Shown here piece after piece: positions 35,926 through 46,203 of a stretch of DNA of 64,000 nt (position 1 is the stretch's first letter; every line of letters begins with the position of its first letter). The position numbers and the translations under genes are program-made. The DNA comes from Amycolatopsis vastitatis (GTDB taxonomy: Bacteria > Actinomycetota > Actinomycetes > Mycobacteriales > Pseudonocardiaceae). The stretch is from the NCBI RefSeq assembly GCF_002234595.1, contig NZ_NMUL01000012.1:248001-312000 (forward strand). The letters are read 5' to 3'. The notes beneath the pieces are model-generated. The model was not told the DNA's origin, made no database searches, and saw only the letters and a program-made list of their open reading frames with translations.

Positions 35926-36322
35926 ACATGTCCTTCCTGACCGATCCACGCCTCCAGGCGGATCAGCGGACTGCCGCTCGCTTCTGATCGCGAACCGGCG
36001 TATCTGCCCCCCGATACGGGAGATGAGCTCTTCGGCCGTGCGAAACACAGCTGGAGCGCCTCCACCACAGGGGTTTGCGTCCTCCATTCGGAGGACACGG
36101 AATTCGGCACCGCCGAGACCGGAAACCCGCCTGCGTCCCTCCGCGTTACCCCGCGTGCCAGGCGGTGCGGATTCGGCGGATCGACGAAGGATGCGATCCG
36201 GGAGATTCCCCGGGACCGGCATCGGGTGCGGAAACGCACGGTGATCGAACGCCCCCGAGGGTAGACCGCGGCGGTGCCGGGTGCAACAACCACCCCCGCG
36301 TGGCGGGCCGGTGACCGAGCCT
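35926..36322 (-). other. 397-base spacer between thrB and rho: probable rho promoter and leader
   Basis: No gene is seen here. On the minus strand it lies directly upstream of the rho start, so it should hold the rho promoter and a long leader; leader-mediated autoregulation is known for rho in other bacteria. The one clear element is a small stem-loop, CCTCC-GAAT-GGAGG, at about 36080-36094. I see no riboswitch consensus. Confidence 0.5.
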
Positions 36323-37213
36323 TTACTGAGCCGCAACCTGCACACCCGCGAGATCCACGGGCAGCTCGAAGACGTCGAAACCCTCAACGCCCACCCCCGC
36401 CGGAAGTATTCCCGCGGTGGTCAGCGCCAGCACCGTCGGACCGGCTCCGGAGACCGCGGCGGGCACTCCGTGTGCACGCAGCGTGGCGACCAGTGTCGTA
36501 CTCGCCGGGTAGGCCGGAGCGCGGTAGTGCTGGTGGAGCCGGTCCTCGGTGGCCGCGAGCAGGAGTTCCGGCTTCGCCGTCAGGGCGTGCACGGCGAGCG
36601 CGGCGCGGCCGGCGTTGTGCGCGGCGTCGGCGTGCGGCACGGCCGGCGGCAGCAGGCCGCGCGTGGTCGCGGTGGCCGAACGCAGCGACGGCACGGCGAC
36701 GACCGGCCGGATCGACGCGTGCGGCGCGAGCCGCTCGGCGTGGAACCGCCCGCCGTCGCTCCAGGCCAGGACCAGGCCGCCGAGCAGGCTCGCCGCGGCG
36801 TTGTCGGCGTGGCCCTCGAAGCCCGCGGCCAGCTGCAACGCGTCGAATTCGTCGATGTCCCCGCCCGCCAGGGCGTACCCGGCGGCGACACCGGAGACGA
36901 CGGCGGCCGCGGAGGAGCCGAGCCCGCGCGCGTGCGGGATCTTGTTGAAGCAGCGCAGGTGCAGGCCGGGCGGCTCGACGCCGAGGTGCGCGCAGGTCTT
37001 CCGGATCGCCCGCACGACCAGGTGGGTCTCGTCGGTGGGGACGTCCGCGACGCCACCGGCGCCGGCGTCGATCACCTCGACCTTGAGCCCGGCGTCGGTG
37101 ACCTGCACCTCTACGACGTCGTACAGGCCGAGCGCCATGCCGAAGGCGTCGAAGCCCGGCCCGATGTTCGCCGTGGACGCGGGGACGGTCACCTTGAACC
37201 CGGTGGTGCTCAC
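36323..37213 (-). CDS. thrB: Homoserine kinase ThrB
   Basis: 296 residues from the GTG at 37213, which overlaps the thrC stop (GTGA). A GHMP kinase: the N-terminal [18 protein letters not shown], the phosphate-binding loop [14 protein letters not shown] and the C-terminal [11 protein letters not shown]. It phosphorylates homoserine for threonine synthase. It is the last gene of the coupled hom-thrC-thrB unit. Confidence 0.97.
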   Translation of the reverse strand: MSTTGFKVTVPASTANIGPGFDAFGMALGLYDVVEVQVTDAGLKVEVIDAGAGGVADVPTDETHLVVRAIRKTCAHLGVEPPGLHLRCFNKIPHARGLGSSAAAVVSGVAAGYALAGGDIDEFDALQLAAGFEGHADNAAASLLGGLVLAWSDGGRFHAERLAPHASIRPVVAVPSLRSATATTRGLLPPAVPHADAAHNAGRAALAVHALTAKPELLLAATEDRLHQHYRAPAYPASTTLVATLRAHGVPAAVSGAGPTVLALTTAGILPAGVGVEGFDVFELPVDLAGVQVAAQ

Positions 37214-38271
37214 CGCAGGTCCAGTGCGGCGGCGACGGCCGAGGGGTCCACGGCCAGGGGTTCGACCTCGACGTTGCCCGCCAGGGCCGTCTGCGGGTCC
37301 TTCAGGCCGTGCCCGGTGACCGTGCAGACGACCCGTGAACCGCGCGGGAGCCTGCCGTCGGCGGCCGTCGCGAGCAGGCCCGCCACGCTGGTGGCCGACG
37401 CCGGCTCGACGAACACGCCTTCGCGCGCGGCCAGCAGCCGGTACGCCTCGAGGATCTTCTCGTCCGTGACGGCGTCGAAGAGCCCGCCGGACTCCTCCTT
37501 CGCCTTCACCGCGGCCGTCCACGACGCCGGGCTGCCGATCCGGATCGCCGTGGCGATCGTGTCCGGGTCGCGCACCGGCTCGCCCAGCACGAGCGGCGCC
37601 GCGCCGGCTGCCTGGAAGCCGAACATTCGCGGCGTGTTCTTCACCACACCGTCGGCCGCGTACTCCGAATACCCCGCCCAGTAGGCGGTGATGTTGCCGG
37701 CGTTGCCGACCGGCAGGCAGTGGATGTCCGGCGCCGAGCCGAGCACGTCGCAGATCTCGAAGGCCGCGGTCTTCTGGCCGGCGATGCGCACCGGGTTGAC
37801 CGAGTTGACCAAGGTGACCGGGTAGTCGGCCGCGGTCTTGCGGGCCAGCTCGAGGCAGTCGTCGAAGTTGCCGTCGACCTGCAGGATCCGCGCGCCGTGC
37901 AGGACGGCCTGGGCGAGCTTGCCCATGGCGATCTTGCCCTGGGGCACCAGCACCGCGCAGGTGAGCCCGGCGCGGGCGGCGTAGGCGGCGGCCGAGGCGG
38001 ACGTGTTGCCGGTCGACGCGCAGATCACCGCCTTGAGGCCGCTGGCGAGCGCGTGCGTGATGGCCACGGTCATCCCGCGGTCCTTGAACGAGCCGGTCGG
38101 GTTCGCGCCCTCGACCTTGAGGTGGACCTCGCAGCCGGTCAGCTCGGACAGGTGGTGGGCGGGCAGCAGCGGCGTGTTGCCCTCCCCGAGCGTGACGACC
38201 CGCGCCCCGTCCGGGACCGGGACGCGGTCCCGGTACGCCTCGATGATTCCCGGCCAGGCCTGGCTGCTCAC
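37210..38271 (-). CDS. thrC: Threonine synthase ThrC
   Basis: 353 residues from a GTG. The PLP-binding Lys is Lys63 in [11 protein letters not shown]; the phosphate-binding loop is in the [13 protein letters not shown] region and [17 protein letters not shown] supports the fold. It converts O-phosphohomoserine to threonine. Its start overlaps the hom stop and its stop overlaps the thrB start (both GTGA), so the three are translationally coupled. Confidence 0.98.
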   Translation of the reverse strand: MSSQAWPGIIEAYRDRVPVPDGARVVTLGEGNTPLLPAHHLSELTGCEVHLKVEGANPTGSFKDRGMTVAITHALASGLKAVICASTGNTSASAAAYAARAGLTCAVLVPQGKIAMGKLAQAVLHGARILQVDGNFDDCLELARKTAADYPVTLVNSVNPVRIAGQKTAAFEICDVLGSAPDIHCLPVGNAGNITAYWAGYSEYAADGVVKNTPRMFGFQAAGAAPLVLGEPVRDPDTIATAIRIGSPASWTAAVKAKEESGGLFDAVTDEKILEAYRLLAAREGVFVEPASATSVAGLLATAADGRLPRGSRVVCTVTGHGLKDPQTALAGNVEVEPLAVDPSAVAAALDLR

Positions 38272-39578
38272 TGGTCTTCGCCTTCCACCCGCATCACGCT
38301 GACAACTTCGTGGACGACGTCGAGCCGACCGATTTCGTCCACAGTGGACTCCAGGGCGGCGTCCGGGGCCTGGTGGGTCACCACGACCAGGCTCGCGCGG
38401 TCGCCGACGTCGCTCTGCCGGACCGCCGCGATGCTGACGCCGTGGTCGGCGAACGCCTGCGCCACCTGGGCCAGCACACCCGCGCGGTCGGCGACGGAAA
38501 GGCTTACGTGGTACCGGGTCGGCGTCTGCCCCATCGGCCGCACCGGCAGGGCCGCGTGCGCGGATTCGCGCGGGCCGCGGCCGCCGACGACCCGGTTGCG
38601 GGCCACCGCGACGAGGTCGCCGAGCACCGCGCTCGCGGTCGGCGAGCCGCCCGCGCCCTGGCCGTAGAACATCAGCTCCCCCGCGGCGTCGGCCTCGACG
38701 TAGACGGCGTTGAAGGCGCCACCGACGCCGGCCAGCTGGTGGCTGCGCGGGATCATCACCGGGTGCACGCGCGCGGAAACCGACTCGACGCCGTCGTCGT
38801 CGGTGACCCGCTCACAGATGGCCAGCAGCTTCACCGTGCGGCCGAGCATCCGGGCCGCGGCGAGGTCGGCGGCGGTGACGTCGGCGATGCCCTCGCGGTG
38901 CACGTCCGAGGCGGTCACCCGGGTGTGGAAGGCCAGCGACGCGAGGATCGCGGCCTTCGACGCGGCGTCGTAGCCGTCGACGTCGGCGGTCGGGTCGGCC
39001 TCGGCGTACCCGAGCCGGCTGGCCTCGTCGAGCGTCTCGGCGTAGCCGGCGCCGCTGGAGTCCATGGCCGACAGGATGAAGTTCGTGGTGCCGTTGACGA
39101 TGCCCATCACGCGCGTGATGCGGTCGCCGGCGAGGGACTCCCGCAGCGGGCGCAGCAACGGGATGGCCCCGGCCACCGCGGCCTCGAAGTACAGGTCGGC
39201 GCCCGCGGCGTCGGCCGCCTCGAACAGGTCCGCGGAGTGCTCGGCCAGCAGCGCCTTGTTCGCCGTGACGACGGACTTGCCGGCCTTCAGTGCGGCAAGC
39301 AGCCAGCCGCGCACCGGCTCGATCCCGCCGACCAGCTCGACCACGACGTCGACCTCGTCGCTCGTCACGAGCTTCTCCGCGTCGGCGGTCAGCAGCTCCG
39401 GCGGCAGTTCGGGGTGCTTGTCCGGGCGGCGCACCGCGATGCCGGCCAGCTCGACCGGCACGCCCGCCCGCGCGGCCAGCTCGCCGGCCTGCTCGGTGAG
39501 CAACCGGGCGACCTCGCCGCCGACGGTCCCGCAGCCGAGCAGGGCGACCCTGATGGCACCTTCCTGTGGGGCAGCCAC
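38268..39578 (-). CDS. hom: Homoserine dehydrogenase (single-function, with ACT domain)
   Basis: 436 residues from a GTG. The NAD(P) motif [12 protein letters not shown] is at ~14-25, the catalytic-domain segment [14 protein letters not shown] near 160, and a C-terminal ACT domain from ~355 ([21 protein letters not shown]) for threonine feedback. It reduces aspartate semialdehyde to homoserine. It lies five bases downstream of lysA. Confidence 0.98.
   Translation of the reverse strand: MAAPQEGAIRVALLGCGTVGGEVARLLTEQAGELAARAGVPVELAGIAVRRPDKHPELPPELLTADAEKLVTSDEVDVVVELVGGIEPVRGWLLAALKAGKSVVTANKALLAEHSADLFEAADAAGADLYFEAAVAGAIPLLRPLRESLAGDRITRVMGIVNGTTNFILSAMDSSGAGYAETLDEASRLGYAEADPTADVDGYDAASKAAILASLAFHTRVTASDVHREGIADVTAADLAAARMLGRTVKLLAICERVTDDDGVESVSARVHPVMIPRSHQLAGVGGAFNAVYVEADAAGELMFYGQGAGGSPTASAVLGDLVAVARNRVVGGRGPRESAHAALPVRPMGQTPTRYHVSLSVADRAGVLAQVAQAFADHGVSIAAVRQSDVGDRASLVVVTHQAPDAALESTVDEIGRLDVVHEVVSVMRVEGEDQ
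38337..38349. repeat. GTCCACAGTGGAC palindrome (in hom)
   Basis: A perfect copy inside hom, again encoding Ser-Thr-Val-Asp with ACT for Thr. Confidence 0.6.
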
Positions 39579-39583
39579 TGTGT

Positions 39584-41014
39584 TCAGACCTCCAGGCGCA
39601 GCATGTCGTCGGTCGTCTCCCGCCGCAGCAGCAGCCGGGAGCTGCCGTTGCGCACCGCGACCACGGCCGGGCGCGGCAGCCGGTTGTACGTGCTCGCCAT
39701 CGAGTAGCAGTAGGCGCCGGTCGCCGCGACCGCCAGCAGGTCGCCGGGAGCCAGCGTGTCGGGCAGCCAGCAGTCTCGTACGACGATGTCGCCGGACTCA
39801 CAGTGTTTTCCCACGACCCGGGACAGCACGGCCGGGACCGGCTGGTCGTTGTCGCCCGCGGAGCGGGAAACCAGCCGGACGTCGTAGACCGCGTCGTAGA
39901 GCGCGGTGCGGATGTTGTCGCTCATCCCGCCGTCGACGCTGACGTACCGGCGCGACAGGTCGTCGCCGAGCGAGACGTCCTTGATGGTGCCGACCTCGTA
40001 CAGCGTGATCGTGCCCGGACCGGCGATCGCGCGGCCCGGCTCGCCGGCGATGCGCGGCACCGGCAGGCCGGCGTACGCGCACTCCTTGCGGACGATCTCG
40101 CGGATCTGCGTGATCATCTGCGCCGGCGGCGGCGGGTTGTCCTTCTCGGTGTAGGCGATGCCGAACCCACCGCCGAGGTCGACCAGGCTCAGCTGGTCGA
40201 GCAGCTCCGGGCCGTGCTCCTTGGCCAGGTCGGCGAGCAGCCCGACGACGCGGCGGGCGGCGACCTCGAAGCCGTCGGCGTCGAAGATCTGCGAGCCGAT
40301 GTGGCTGTGCAGGCCGACGAGCTTGAGTGAACGAGCGTTAAGCACGCGGCGCACGGCCTCGGCGGCGTCGCCGGACGCCAGCGAGAAGCCGAACTTCTGG
40401 TCCTCGTGCGCGGTCGCGATGAACTCGTGGGTGTGCGCCTCGACGCCGACGGTCACCCGGATCAGCACGGACTGCACGACGTCGTGGCGGGCGGCGATGT
40501 CGGCCAGCCGCGCGATCTCGAAGTACGAGTCGAGCACCACCGTGCCGACGCCGGCGACGATCGCGGCTTCCAGCTCCGCCGGCGACTTGTTGTTGCCGTG
40601 GAAGGTGATGCGCTCGGCCGGGAAGTCCGCGCGCTGCGCCACGGCGAGCTCGCCGCCGCTGCAGACGTCCAGGCTCAGCCCCTGCTCGGCCACCCAGCGG
40701 GCGACCTCGATGGACAGGAACGCCTTGGACGCGTAGTGCACGAGCGTCGGGTCGTCGAACGCCTCGGCGTAGTCGGCGCACCGGGACTTGAAGTCGGCTT
40801 CGTCGACGACGAACAGCGGCGTGCCGTGCTTCTCGGCCAGCTCCCGGACGTCGACGCCGGCGATCCGGACGACGCCGTCGCCGCCGCGGAAGGTGTTGCG
40901 CGGCCACACTTTCGCGGGCAGCTTGTCGAGCTCCTCCACCCCGGACGGCTGGAGCCCGGAGGTGTCGGCGTGGGTGTAGACGTCGGCGTGCCGTGGGCCC
41001 GCGGGGTGCGCCAT
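39584..41014 (-). CDS. lysA: Diaminopimelate decarboxylase LysA
   Basis: 476 residues from an ATG. A PLP alanine-racemase-fold barrel with the PLP Lys97 (HYASKAFLS), the phosphate loop [10 protein letters not shown], and the C-terminal catalytic Cys/Asp region (HCESGDIVV) plus [12 protein letters not shown]. It makes lysine from meso-diaminopimelate, which is also the cell-wall cross-linking residue. A ~45-residue N-terminal extension compared with E. coli is usual in actinobacteria. It starts three bases after the argS stop. Confidence 0.98.
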   Translation of the reverse strand: MAHPAGPRHADVYTHADTSGLQPSGVEELDKLPAKVWPRNTFRGGDGVVRIAGVDVRELAEKHGTPLFVVDEADFKSRCADYAEAFDDPTLVHYASKAFLSIEVARWVAEQGLSLDVCSGGELAVAQRADFPAERITFHGNNKSPAELEAAIVAGVGTVVLDSYFEIARLADIAARHDVVQSVLIRVTVGVEAHTHEFIATAHEDQKFGFSLASGDAAEAVRRVLNARSLKLVGLHSHIGSQIFDADGFEVAARRVVGLLADLAKEHGPELLDQLSLVDLGGGFGIAYTEKDNPPPPAQMITQIREIVRKECAYAGLPVPRIAGEPGRAIAGPGTITLYEVGTIKDVSLGDDLSRRYVSVDGGMSDNIRTALYDAVYDVRLVSRSAGDNDQPVPAVLSRVVGKHCESGDIVVRDCWLPDTLAPGDLLAVAATGAYCYSMASTYNRLPRPAVVAVRNGSSRLLLRRETTDDMLRLEV

Positions 41015-41017
41015 TTC

Positions 41018-42679
41018 TTACATCCGTTCCGGAGCGGAGACACCGACCAGCGCGAGACCGTTGGCGAGCACCACGCGCGCCGCCTCGCAAAGGGCCACCC
41101 GGGCGTGGTTGGCCGGGGTGGCCACCTCGTCGCCCTTGGGCAGCACGCGGGCCTCACGGACCGCGTAGAACTTGTGGAGCGCGCCCGCGAGTTCCTCCAG
41201 GTAGCGCGCGATCCGGTGCGGCTCCCGCATTTCGGCGGCGCGGCGCACGGTCTCCGGGAACTCGCCGATCGTGCGGATCAGGTCGCCCTCGACCGGCAGG
41301 GTCAGCTGCCCCAGGTCGACGTCCTCAGTGGACTTGAGACCGAGGTCCGCGGCCCCGCGCAGCATCGTGCACAGGCGCGCGTGGGCGTACTGGACGTAGT
41401 AGACGGGGTTGTCGTTGGAGTGCTTGCGCAGCAGGTCCAGGTCGACGTCCAAAGTGGAGTCGACGGAGTACCGGATCAGCTCGTAGCGGGCCGGGTCGAC
41501 GCCGACCGCCTCGACGAGGTCCTCCATGGTGATCACGGTGCCCGCGCGCTTGGACATCCGCACCGGCTTGCCCTCGCTGACCAGGTTGACCATCTGGCCG
41601 ATCAGCACCTCGACCGTGTCCGGGTCGTCGCCGAAGGCCGCGGCCGCCGCCTTCAGGCGCGCGATGTAGCCGTGGTGGTCCGCGCCGAGCATGTAGATGC
41701 ACAGGTCGAAGCCGCGGTTGCGCTTGTCCTTGAAGTAGGCCAGGTCACCGGCGATGTAGGCCGGGTTGCCGTCCTGCTTGATGACGACGCGGTCCTTGTC
41801 GTCGCCGTACTCCGACGACTTCAGCCACCAGGCGCCCTCGTTGAAGTAGAGGTTCCCGGAGTCCTTCAGCTGCTGGACGGCGGCGTCGACCGCGCCCGAC
41901 TCGTGCAGCGAGTTCTCGTGGAAGTAGACGTCGAAGTCGGTGCCGAACTCGTGCAGGCTCTCCCTGATCTCGGAGAACATCAGCTCGATGCCGATCCGGC
42001 GGAACGTCTCGTGCCGCTCGGCCTCCGGCAGCGAAAGCGCGCTCGGCTCGGCCTTGATGACCTCGGCGGCGATGTCGTTGATGTAGCCGCCCGCGTAGCC
42101 GTCCTCCGGCGCGGGCTCGCCCTTCGCGGCGGCGACCAGGGACCGGACGAACCGGTCGATCTGGGCTCCGGCGTCGTTGAAGTAGTACTCGCGGGTGACA
42201 TCGGCGCCCTGCGCGGCCAGCACCCGGCCCAGCGCGTCGCCGACCGCGGCCCAGCGGGTGCCGCCGAGGTGGATCGGGCCGGTCGGGTTCGCCGAGACGA
42301 ACTCGAGGTTGATCCGCGTGCCGGCCAGCGCGTCGCCGCGCCCGTACGCCGCGCCGGCGTCGAGGACCTGGCGCACGATGTCGCCCTGCGCGGCCGCGGC
42401 GAGCCGGAAGTTGAGGAAGCCGGGGCCGGCGACCTCGGCCGAGGCGACGCCGTCGTCCGCCGAGACCGCCTCGGCCAGCGCCTCGGCGAAGTCGCGCGGC
42501 TTCAGCCCGGCCTTCTTGGCCACCTGGAGGGCCAGGTTCGTCGCGTAGTCGCCGTGTTCGGGGTTGCGCGGGCGTTCGATGGTCACCTGCTCCGGCAGCA
42601 CGGCGTCGTCGATGCCGCGTGCGGCGAGCACCTGCACGGCGGAGCTGCGGACCAGGTCGGCGAGAGCGGCGGGAGTCAC
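41018..42679 (-). CDS. argS: Arginyl-tRNA synthetase ArgS
   Basis: 553 residues from the GTG at 42679. Class Ia synthetase: the N-terminal tRNA-binding domain, the HIGH-like [15 protein letters not shown], the KMSKS-like VRMSKRAGT, and a C-terminal anticodon-binding domain with YARLCTMLR. It is the first gene of the argS-lysA-hom-thrC-thrB run. An argS-lysA pair under shared arginine/lysine control is known in corynebacteria. A tRNA-Arg gene lies at 48287 but is not linked to it. Confidence 0.98.
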   Translation of the reverse strand: MTPAALADLVRSSAVQVLAARGIDDAVLPEQVTIERPRNPEHGDYATNLALQVAKKAGLKPRDFAEALAEAVSADDGVASAEVAGPGFLNFRLAAAAQGDIVRQVLDAGAAYGRGDALAGTRINLEFVSANPTGPIHLGGTRWAAVGDALGRVLAAQGADVTREYYFNDAGAQIDRFVRSLVAAAKGEPAPEDGYAGGYINDIAAEVIKAEPSALSLPEAERHETFRRIGIELMFSEIRESLHEFGTDFDVYFHENSLHESGAVDAAVQQLKDSGNLYFNEGAWWLKSSEYGDDKDRVVIKQDGNPAYIAGDLAYFKDKRNRGFDLCIYMLGADHHGYIARLKAAAAAFGDDPDTVEVLIGQMVNLVSEGKPVRMSKRAGTVITMEDLVEAVGVDPARYELIRYSVDSTLDVDLDLLRKHSNDNPVYYVQYAHARLCTMLRGAADLGLKSTEDVDLGQLTLPVEGDLIRTIGEFPETVRRAAEMREPHRIARYLEELAGALHKFYAVREARVLPKGDEVATPANHARVALCEAARVVLANGLALVGVSAPERM

Positions 42680-42760
42680 CTGCCGAATTCTAGGTGTGCC
42701 CAGGTCCGGCGCTCGCAGCGGTCTCGGCCACGTCACGAGGGCTGGCTCAAATGGGGTTCC

Positions 42761-42805
42761 GGGGGCTCCGGGTGGCGGAGCCCCCGGCCCGAGGCGGAGC
42801 CTCGG
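42761..42805. repeat. Two adjacent GC-rich hairpins in the argS/DUF3105 divergent spacer
   Basis: A perfect 10-base stem (GGGGGCTCCG, 42761-42770 with 42776-42785) is followed by CCGAGG-N5-CCTCGG (42789-42805). They are upstream of both flanking genes, so they are not ordinary terminators. They look like a dispersed actinobacterial palindromic repeat. Confidence 0.6.
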
Positions 42806-42904
42806 TTGAACACTGTGAGGTGTTAACGGTGACCAGACGGGCTGTCTCTACACTGGCCGGGGCGGGAATCCGTCCGCAGCCACCAGAGGGAGAACGCGGG
42901 AGCC

Positions 42905-43765
42905 ATGGCGAACGGGACAACTCGGAAAAAGGGGTCGGCGGTGAAGGCTGCCCGCAGTTCCGTCGTGAGCAAGAAGGGCACGCCCTGGGGCACGATCATC
43001 GCCGTCGTCGCCATCGTGGCACTGGCCGCTTCGGTGATCATCTACTACATGGTGCAGTCGGCGCCGAAGCGTGAGCAGGCCGACCGCGAGGCCGCCGCCG
43101 CGTCGTTCGCGCCGACCGCGTCGGACCCGGACCCCTCGAAGCGCATCCCCGGCGTCGTGACCGCGGACTACAAGGGCAGCGTGCACATCCTCCCGACCGA
43201 GCGGGTGGCGTACGACAAGACCCCGCCGTTCGGCGGCCCGCACGACGGCTACTGGGCGGCCTGCACCGGCATCGTCTACCCGAACGCGGTGCGGACCGAG
43301 AACATGGTCCACGCGCTGGAGCACGGCGCCGTGTGGATCGCCTACAACCCGCAGCAGATCACCGGCGACGCGCTGAACCTGCTCAGTGTCCGCGCCAAGG
43401 GCAAGCCGTACACGATGATGTCGCCCTACCCCGGCCTCGACAAGCCGATCTCGCTGCAGTCGTGGGGCCACCAGCTGAAGGTGGACGACGTCAACGACGC
43501 CCGCATCGACGAGTTCATCGCGGCGCTGCGGACCAACCCGAACGGCGTGTACCCCGAGGTCGGCGCCTCCTGCGACGCCCTCGGCCCCGGCCAGTTCGAC
43601 CCGGACAACCCGCCGCCGTTCGACCCGTCGAAGCCCGGCCCCGACGCCAAGCCGATGGACTACAAGGGCACTGCCGGCGCGCAGCAGGAGCAGGGCGGCA
43701 TGAACCAGCCTTCGGGTGCCCCCTCCACCGGTGCCCCCGCGCCCTCGGCGACGCCGACCAAGTGA
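42905..43765 (+). CDS. DUF3105 membrane-anchored protein
   Basis: 286 residues from an ATG. A short basic cytosolic N-terminus, one membrane helix (about residues 31-52, IIAVVAIVALAASVIIYYM), then an extracytoplasmic DUF3105 domain with GPHDGYWAACTGIVYP, HALEHGAVWIAYNP and SLQSWGHQLKV. The tail (about 245-286) is Pro/Gly/Ser-rich and probably disordered. The conserved His and Cys residues suggest metal binding. Its stop overlaps the DUF305 start (GTGA), a frequent pairing in actinobacteria. Confidence 0.9.
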   Translation: MANGTTRKKGSAVKAARSSVVSKKGTPWGTIIAVVAIVALAASVIIYYMVQSAPKREQADREAAAASFAPTASDPDPSKRIPGVVTADYKGSVHILPTERVAYDKTPPFGGPHDGYWAACTGIVYPNAVRTENMVHALEHGAVWIAYNPQQITGDALNLLSVRAKGKPYTMMSPYPGLDKPISLQSWGHQLKVDDVNDARIDEFIAALRTNPNGVYPEVGASCDALGPGQFDPDNPPPFDPSKPGPDAKPMDYKGTAGAQQEQGGMNQPSGAPSTGAPAPSATPTK

Positions 43766-44457
43766 CGTCCGAAGAGCCCGTCGAGCAGCCGACCTGGTCA
43801 CGCTGGGTGATCATCGGCGGGACGCTGCTCGCGGTCCTGCTGATCGGCGCGACGGCGGGCATGTTCCTCACCCGCGCGATCGACGACGACCCGGCCGCCA
43901 CCCCGGCGGCCGGGTCGGTCGAGGTCGGCTTCGCGCAGGACATGTCGACGCACCACCTGCAGGCCGTGACGATGGCCGGCTGGGCCCGCGACCACTCGAC
44001 CGACCCGGAGGTCCGCCAGCTGGCGTTCGACATCGAGCGCACCCAGCTGGAGCAGGTCGGCCGCATGAAGGGCTGGCTCATGCTGTGGGACAAGCCGGAG
44101 CAGCCGATCGGCGCGCCGATGCAGTGGATGACCGAGCCGATGCAGGGCCACGACGGCATGTCGATGGCCCCCTCCTCGGTCAACCCGGCGGGTGGCCCGC
44201 TGATGCCGGGCATGGCGACGGACGCGGAGCTGACCAAGCTGCGCTCGCTGTCGGGCAAGCAGCTGGATGTCTATTTCCTGCAGTTGATGCTCCGCCACCA
44301 CCAGGGCGGCACGGCCATGGCCCAGTACGCGGCTTCGCATTCGAGCCTGCCGGCGTTGAAGGCGTTGGTGAACAGCATGCTCACTTCGCAGGGCGCGGAG
44401 ATGGACCAGATGAAGCTGATGCTTTCGGCCCGGAACGCCCAGCCACTGCCGGCTTAG
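43762..44457 (+). CDS. DUF305 membrane-anchored protein
   Basis: 231 residues from a GTG that overlaps the DUF3105 stop. One N-terminal membrane helix (about residues 14-36) and a four-helix DUF305 bundle outside the membrane. The duplicated signature is DMSTHHLQAVTMAGWA and LMLRHHQGGTAMAQYAA, each with the paired His typical of ferritin-like DUF305 proteins. Several homologues are linked to copper or other metals, so a metal-handling partnership with DUF3105 is inferred. A CDF metal exporter is the next intact gene. Confidence 0.9.
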   Translation: MTSEEPVEQPTWSRWVIIGGTLLAVLLIGATAGMFLTRAIDDDPAATPAAGSVEVGFAQDMSTHHLQAVTMAGWARDHSTDPEVRQLAFDIERTQLEQVGRMKGWLMLWDKPEQPIGAPMQWMTEPMQGHDGMSMAPSSVNPAGGPLMPGMATDAELTKLRSLSGKQLDVYFLQLMLRHHQGGTAMAQYAASHSSLPALKALVNSMLTSQGAEMDQMKLMLSARNAQPLPA

Positions 44458-44590
44458 CCGGTTTCCTCGAGCGCTTCGAGAGTCTGGGCGGTTCGGAGCG
44501 TCTCGCCGAGGATGCGCCTGCGTCGAGCGAGGACGTCCCGATGGACGTCGCGGGCCCGCTGGTACTCGCCGAGAAGCTGGGCCGCCGTTA
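44454..44590 (-). pseudogene. Fragment of a tetratricopeptide-repeat protein (C-terminal end)
   Basis: About 45 codons ending at a TAA read LLGEYQRARDVHRDVLARRR, then RILGETLRTAQTLEALEE. That is the repeat pattern of the kinesin-light-chain-type TPRs at the ends of large actinobacterial NB-ARC/TPR proteins. No start codon or upstream repeats fit, and the frame becomes non-TPR beyond about 44590. The end overlaps the DUF305 stop and the upstream side abuts the CDF gene. I read it as the stump of a deleted gene. Confidence 0.5.
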
Positions 44591-44601
44591 CAGCCGGCGT
44601 G

Positions 44602-45522
44602 TCACCAGGAGAGTTCCTGGCACCGGCGCGCGCACTGCGGCGCCTCCACCTGGAGGGTGGCGTGCTCGATCGCGTAGCGGGACGCCAGCAGGTTCTGCGC
44701 ATCCGTCAGCACGTCCGATTGCTTCGCGGGCGGCGCGAGCGTCAGGTGGGCCGAAGCCACCTCCATGCCCGACGTGAGCGTCCAGATGTGCAGGTCGTGC
44801 ACGTCGGCCACCCCCGGCAGCGCGGACAGCTCGGCGTTGACCGCCCCGACGTCGACACCCTGCGGCGCGTGCTGGAAGAGGATGCGCAGCGCGCGACGGG
44901 CCAGCACCCACGTGCGGGGCAGCACGAACAGCCCGATCGCGACACCGATGATCGGGTCGGCGTAGCGCCAGCCCGTCAGCAGCGTCAGGGCGCCGCTGAT
45001 CAGCACGCCGACCGAGCCGACCAGGTCGGCCAGCACTTCGAGGTACGCGCCGCGGACGTTGAGGCTCTCCTTCGCGCCCGAGCGCAGCACGGCGAACGAG
45101 ATGAGGTTGGCCACCAGGCCCGCCGTCGCGGCCAGCAGCACGGGCAGGCCGGGTACCGCGGGCGGGTCGCCGATCCGGCCGATGGCCTCGACGAGGACGT
45201 ACCCCGCGACGCCGAAGAGCAGGACCGCGTTGGCGAGCGCCGCGAGCACCTCCGCGCGGTAGAGCCCGAAGGTGCGGCTGACCGTGGGCCTGCTGCGTCG
45301 CGCCAGGACGATGGCGGTCAGGGCCATACCGACCCCGAGGACGTCGGTGAACATGTGCGCCGCGTCCGAGATCAGGGCCAGCGAGCCGGTCGTGAAGCCG
45401 ACGACGAACTCGAGCACCATGAAGCCGGCGCCGACGCCGAGGGCGATGGCCAGGCTCCGCACGTACCGGCCCGACGCGCTCGCCGGTTCGATCGCGTGCC
45501 CGTGGCCGTGTCCCTGCCCCAT
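44602..45522 (-). CDS. Cation diffusion facilitator (CDF) metal exporter
   Basis: 306 residues from an ATG. The His-rich N-terminus GQGHGHGHAIEP is followed by six membrane helices. The transport-site motifs are SLALISDAAHMFTD (helix 2) and EVLADLVGSVGVLIS (helix 5); Asp/His at these points favours Zn2+. A C-terminal cytosolic domain (about 205-290, with DVHDLHIWTLTSG) provides dimerisation and metal sensing. An AT-rich dyad upstream looks like an ArsR/SmtB-type operator, but no such regulator is adjacent. Confidence 0.93.
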   Translation of the reverse strand: MGQGHGHGHAIEPASASGRYVRSLAIALGVGAGFMVLEFVVGFTTGSLALISDAAHMFTDVLGVGMALTAIVLARRSRPTVSRTFGLYRAEVLAALANAVLLFGVAGYVLVEAIGRIGDPPAVPGLPVLLAATAGLVANLISFAVLRSGAKESLNVRGAYLEVLADLVGSVGVLISGALTLLTGWRYADPIIGVAIGLFVLPRTWVLARRALRILFQHAPQGVDVGAVNAELSALPGVADVHDLHIWTLTSGMEVASAHLTLAPPAKQSDVLTDAQNLLASRYAIEHATLQVEAPQCARRCQELSW

Positions 45523-45556
45523 GCCGCCTCCGTTCCCGGTTCACCGTCCGGCCAAA

Positions 45557-45580
45557 CATATAGTCGAATGCGCATATGTG
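45557..45580 (-). promoter_or_regulatory. AT-rich dyad upstream of the CDF gene
   Basis: ACATAT (45557-45562) and ATATGT (45575-45580) are inverted around a 12-base centre, 35 bases before the CDF start, in otherwise very GC-rich DNA. This resembles ArsR/SmtB zinc-sensor operators. Confidence 0.5.
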
Positions 45581-45676
45581 CAACAGAGGGCAGCCTAAGT
45601 TCATTCACCCGAAAGCTACCCCGGCGCGCCCGTGGCGACCAATCCACCAGGCGGGGTTTCCCAGCGGGCGGACTCG

Positions 45677-46096
45677 TCACGCTTCGACGTCGACCATCCG
45701 GCGCAGCAGGTCACGCAGCTCGACGCGCTCGGCCGGATCCAGTGCGGCCAGGGGTTCGGCCGCGAACCCCAGCGACCGGCGGAAGTTCCGGGCCAGCACG
45801 GCGCCGGCGGGCGTGGCCACGATGTTCTTGATCCGCCGGTCGCGGTCGTCCGGACGGCGCTCCACCAGGCCGCGCGCTTCGAGCCGGTCGATGATCCCCG
45901 TCACGTTCGAGCGCTCGGACTTCAGCTTCTCGGCGATCCGGTGCATCGGCAACGGCTCGCCCAGTGCGGCGAGCACCTTGGCCTGCACCGTCGTCAGCCC
46001 CTGCGCCGCGGCCGCGGACTCGTACGAGGCGACGAACCGGTCGACGATCCGGCCGAGCAGGGCTACGACGTCGTCGGTGATCGGGTCAGCGGTCAT
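45677..46096 (-). CDS. MarR-family transcriptional regulator
   Basis: 139 residues from the ATG at 46096; a longer frame would cross the promoter region. The winged helix-turn-helix is at about residues 35-95 (VQAKVLAALGEPLPMHRIAE, then KSERSNVTGIIDRLEARGLV and DDRDRRIKN in the wing). It is divergent from the SDR gene at 46204, with a 107-base AT-rich spacer, the usual MarR/target arrangement. The ligand is unknown. Confidence 0.9.
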   Translation of the reverse strand: MTADPITDDVVALLGRIVDRFVASYESAAAAQGLTTVQAKVLAALGEPLPMHRIAEKLKSERSNVTGIIDRLEARGLVERRPDDRDRRIKNIVATPAGAVLARNFRRSLGFAAEPLAALDPAERVELRDLLRRMVDVEA

Positions 46097-46122
46097 GGAC
46101 CGAGTGTAGGCCGATAGTTGAC

Positions 46123-46147
46123 TGCATGAACCATCCATGCCTATAGT
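46123..46147. promoter_or_regulatory. Possible MarR operator in the MarR/SDR spacer
   Basis: GCATG-N7-CATGC is an inverted repeat within the AT-rich divergent spacer (TGCATGAACCATCCATGCC). Partial ATGAACCAT/ATTAACCAT copies follow downstream. MarR operators are typically such 16-20 base dyads. Confidence 0.4.
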
Positions 46148-46203
46148 GATTTTAGTTCACTCCATTAACCATCATTCCCCTGAATCACATCGAGGTTCCC
46201 GAG

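Noticed and set aside
34036..35940. 634-codon plus-strand open frame with a long hydrophobic stretch antisense to rho
   Set aside because: It is the shadow of the low-complexity GC-rich rho insert; the apparent membrane helices come from reverse-reading Gln/Arg/Gly codons.
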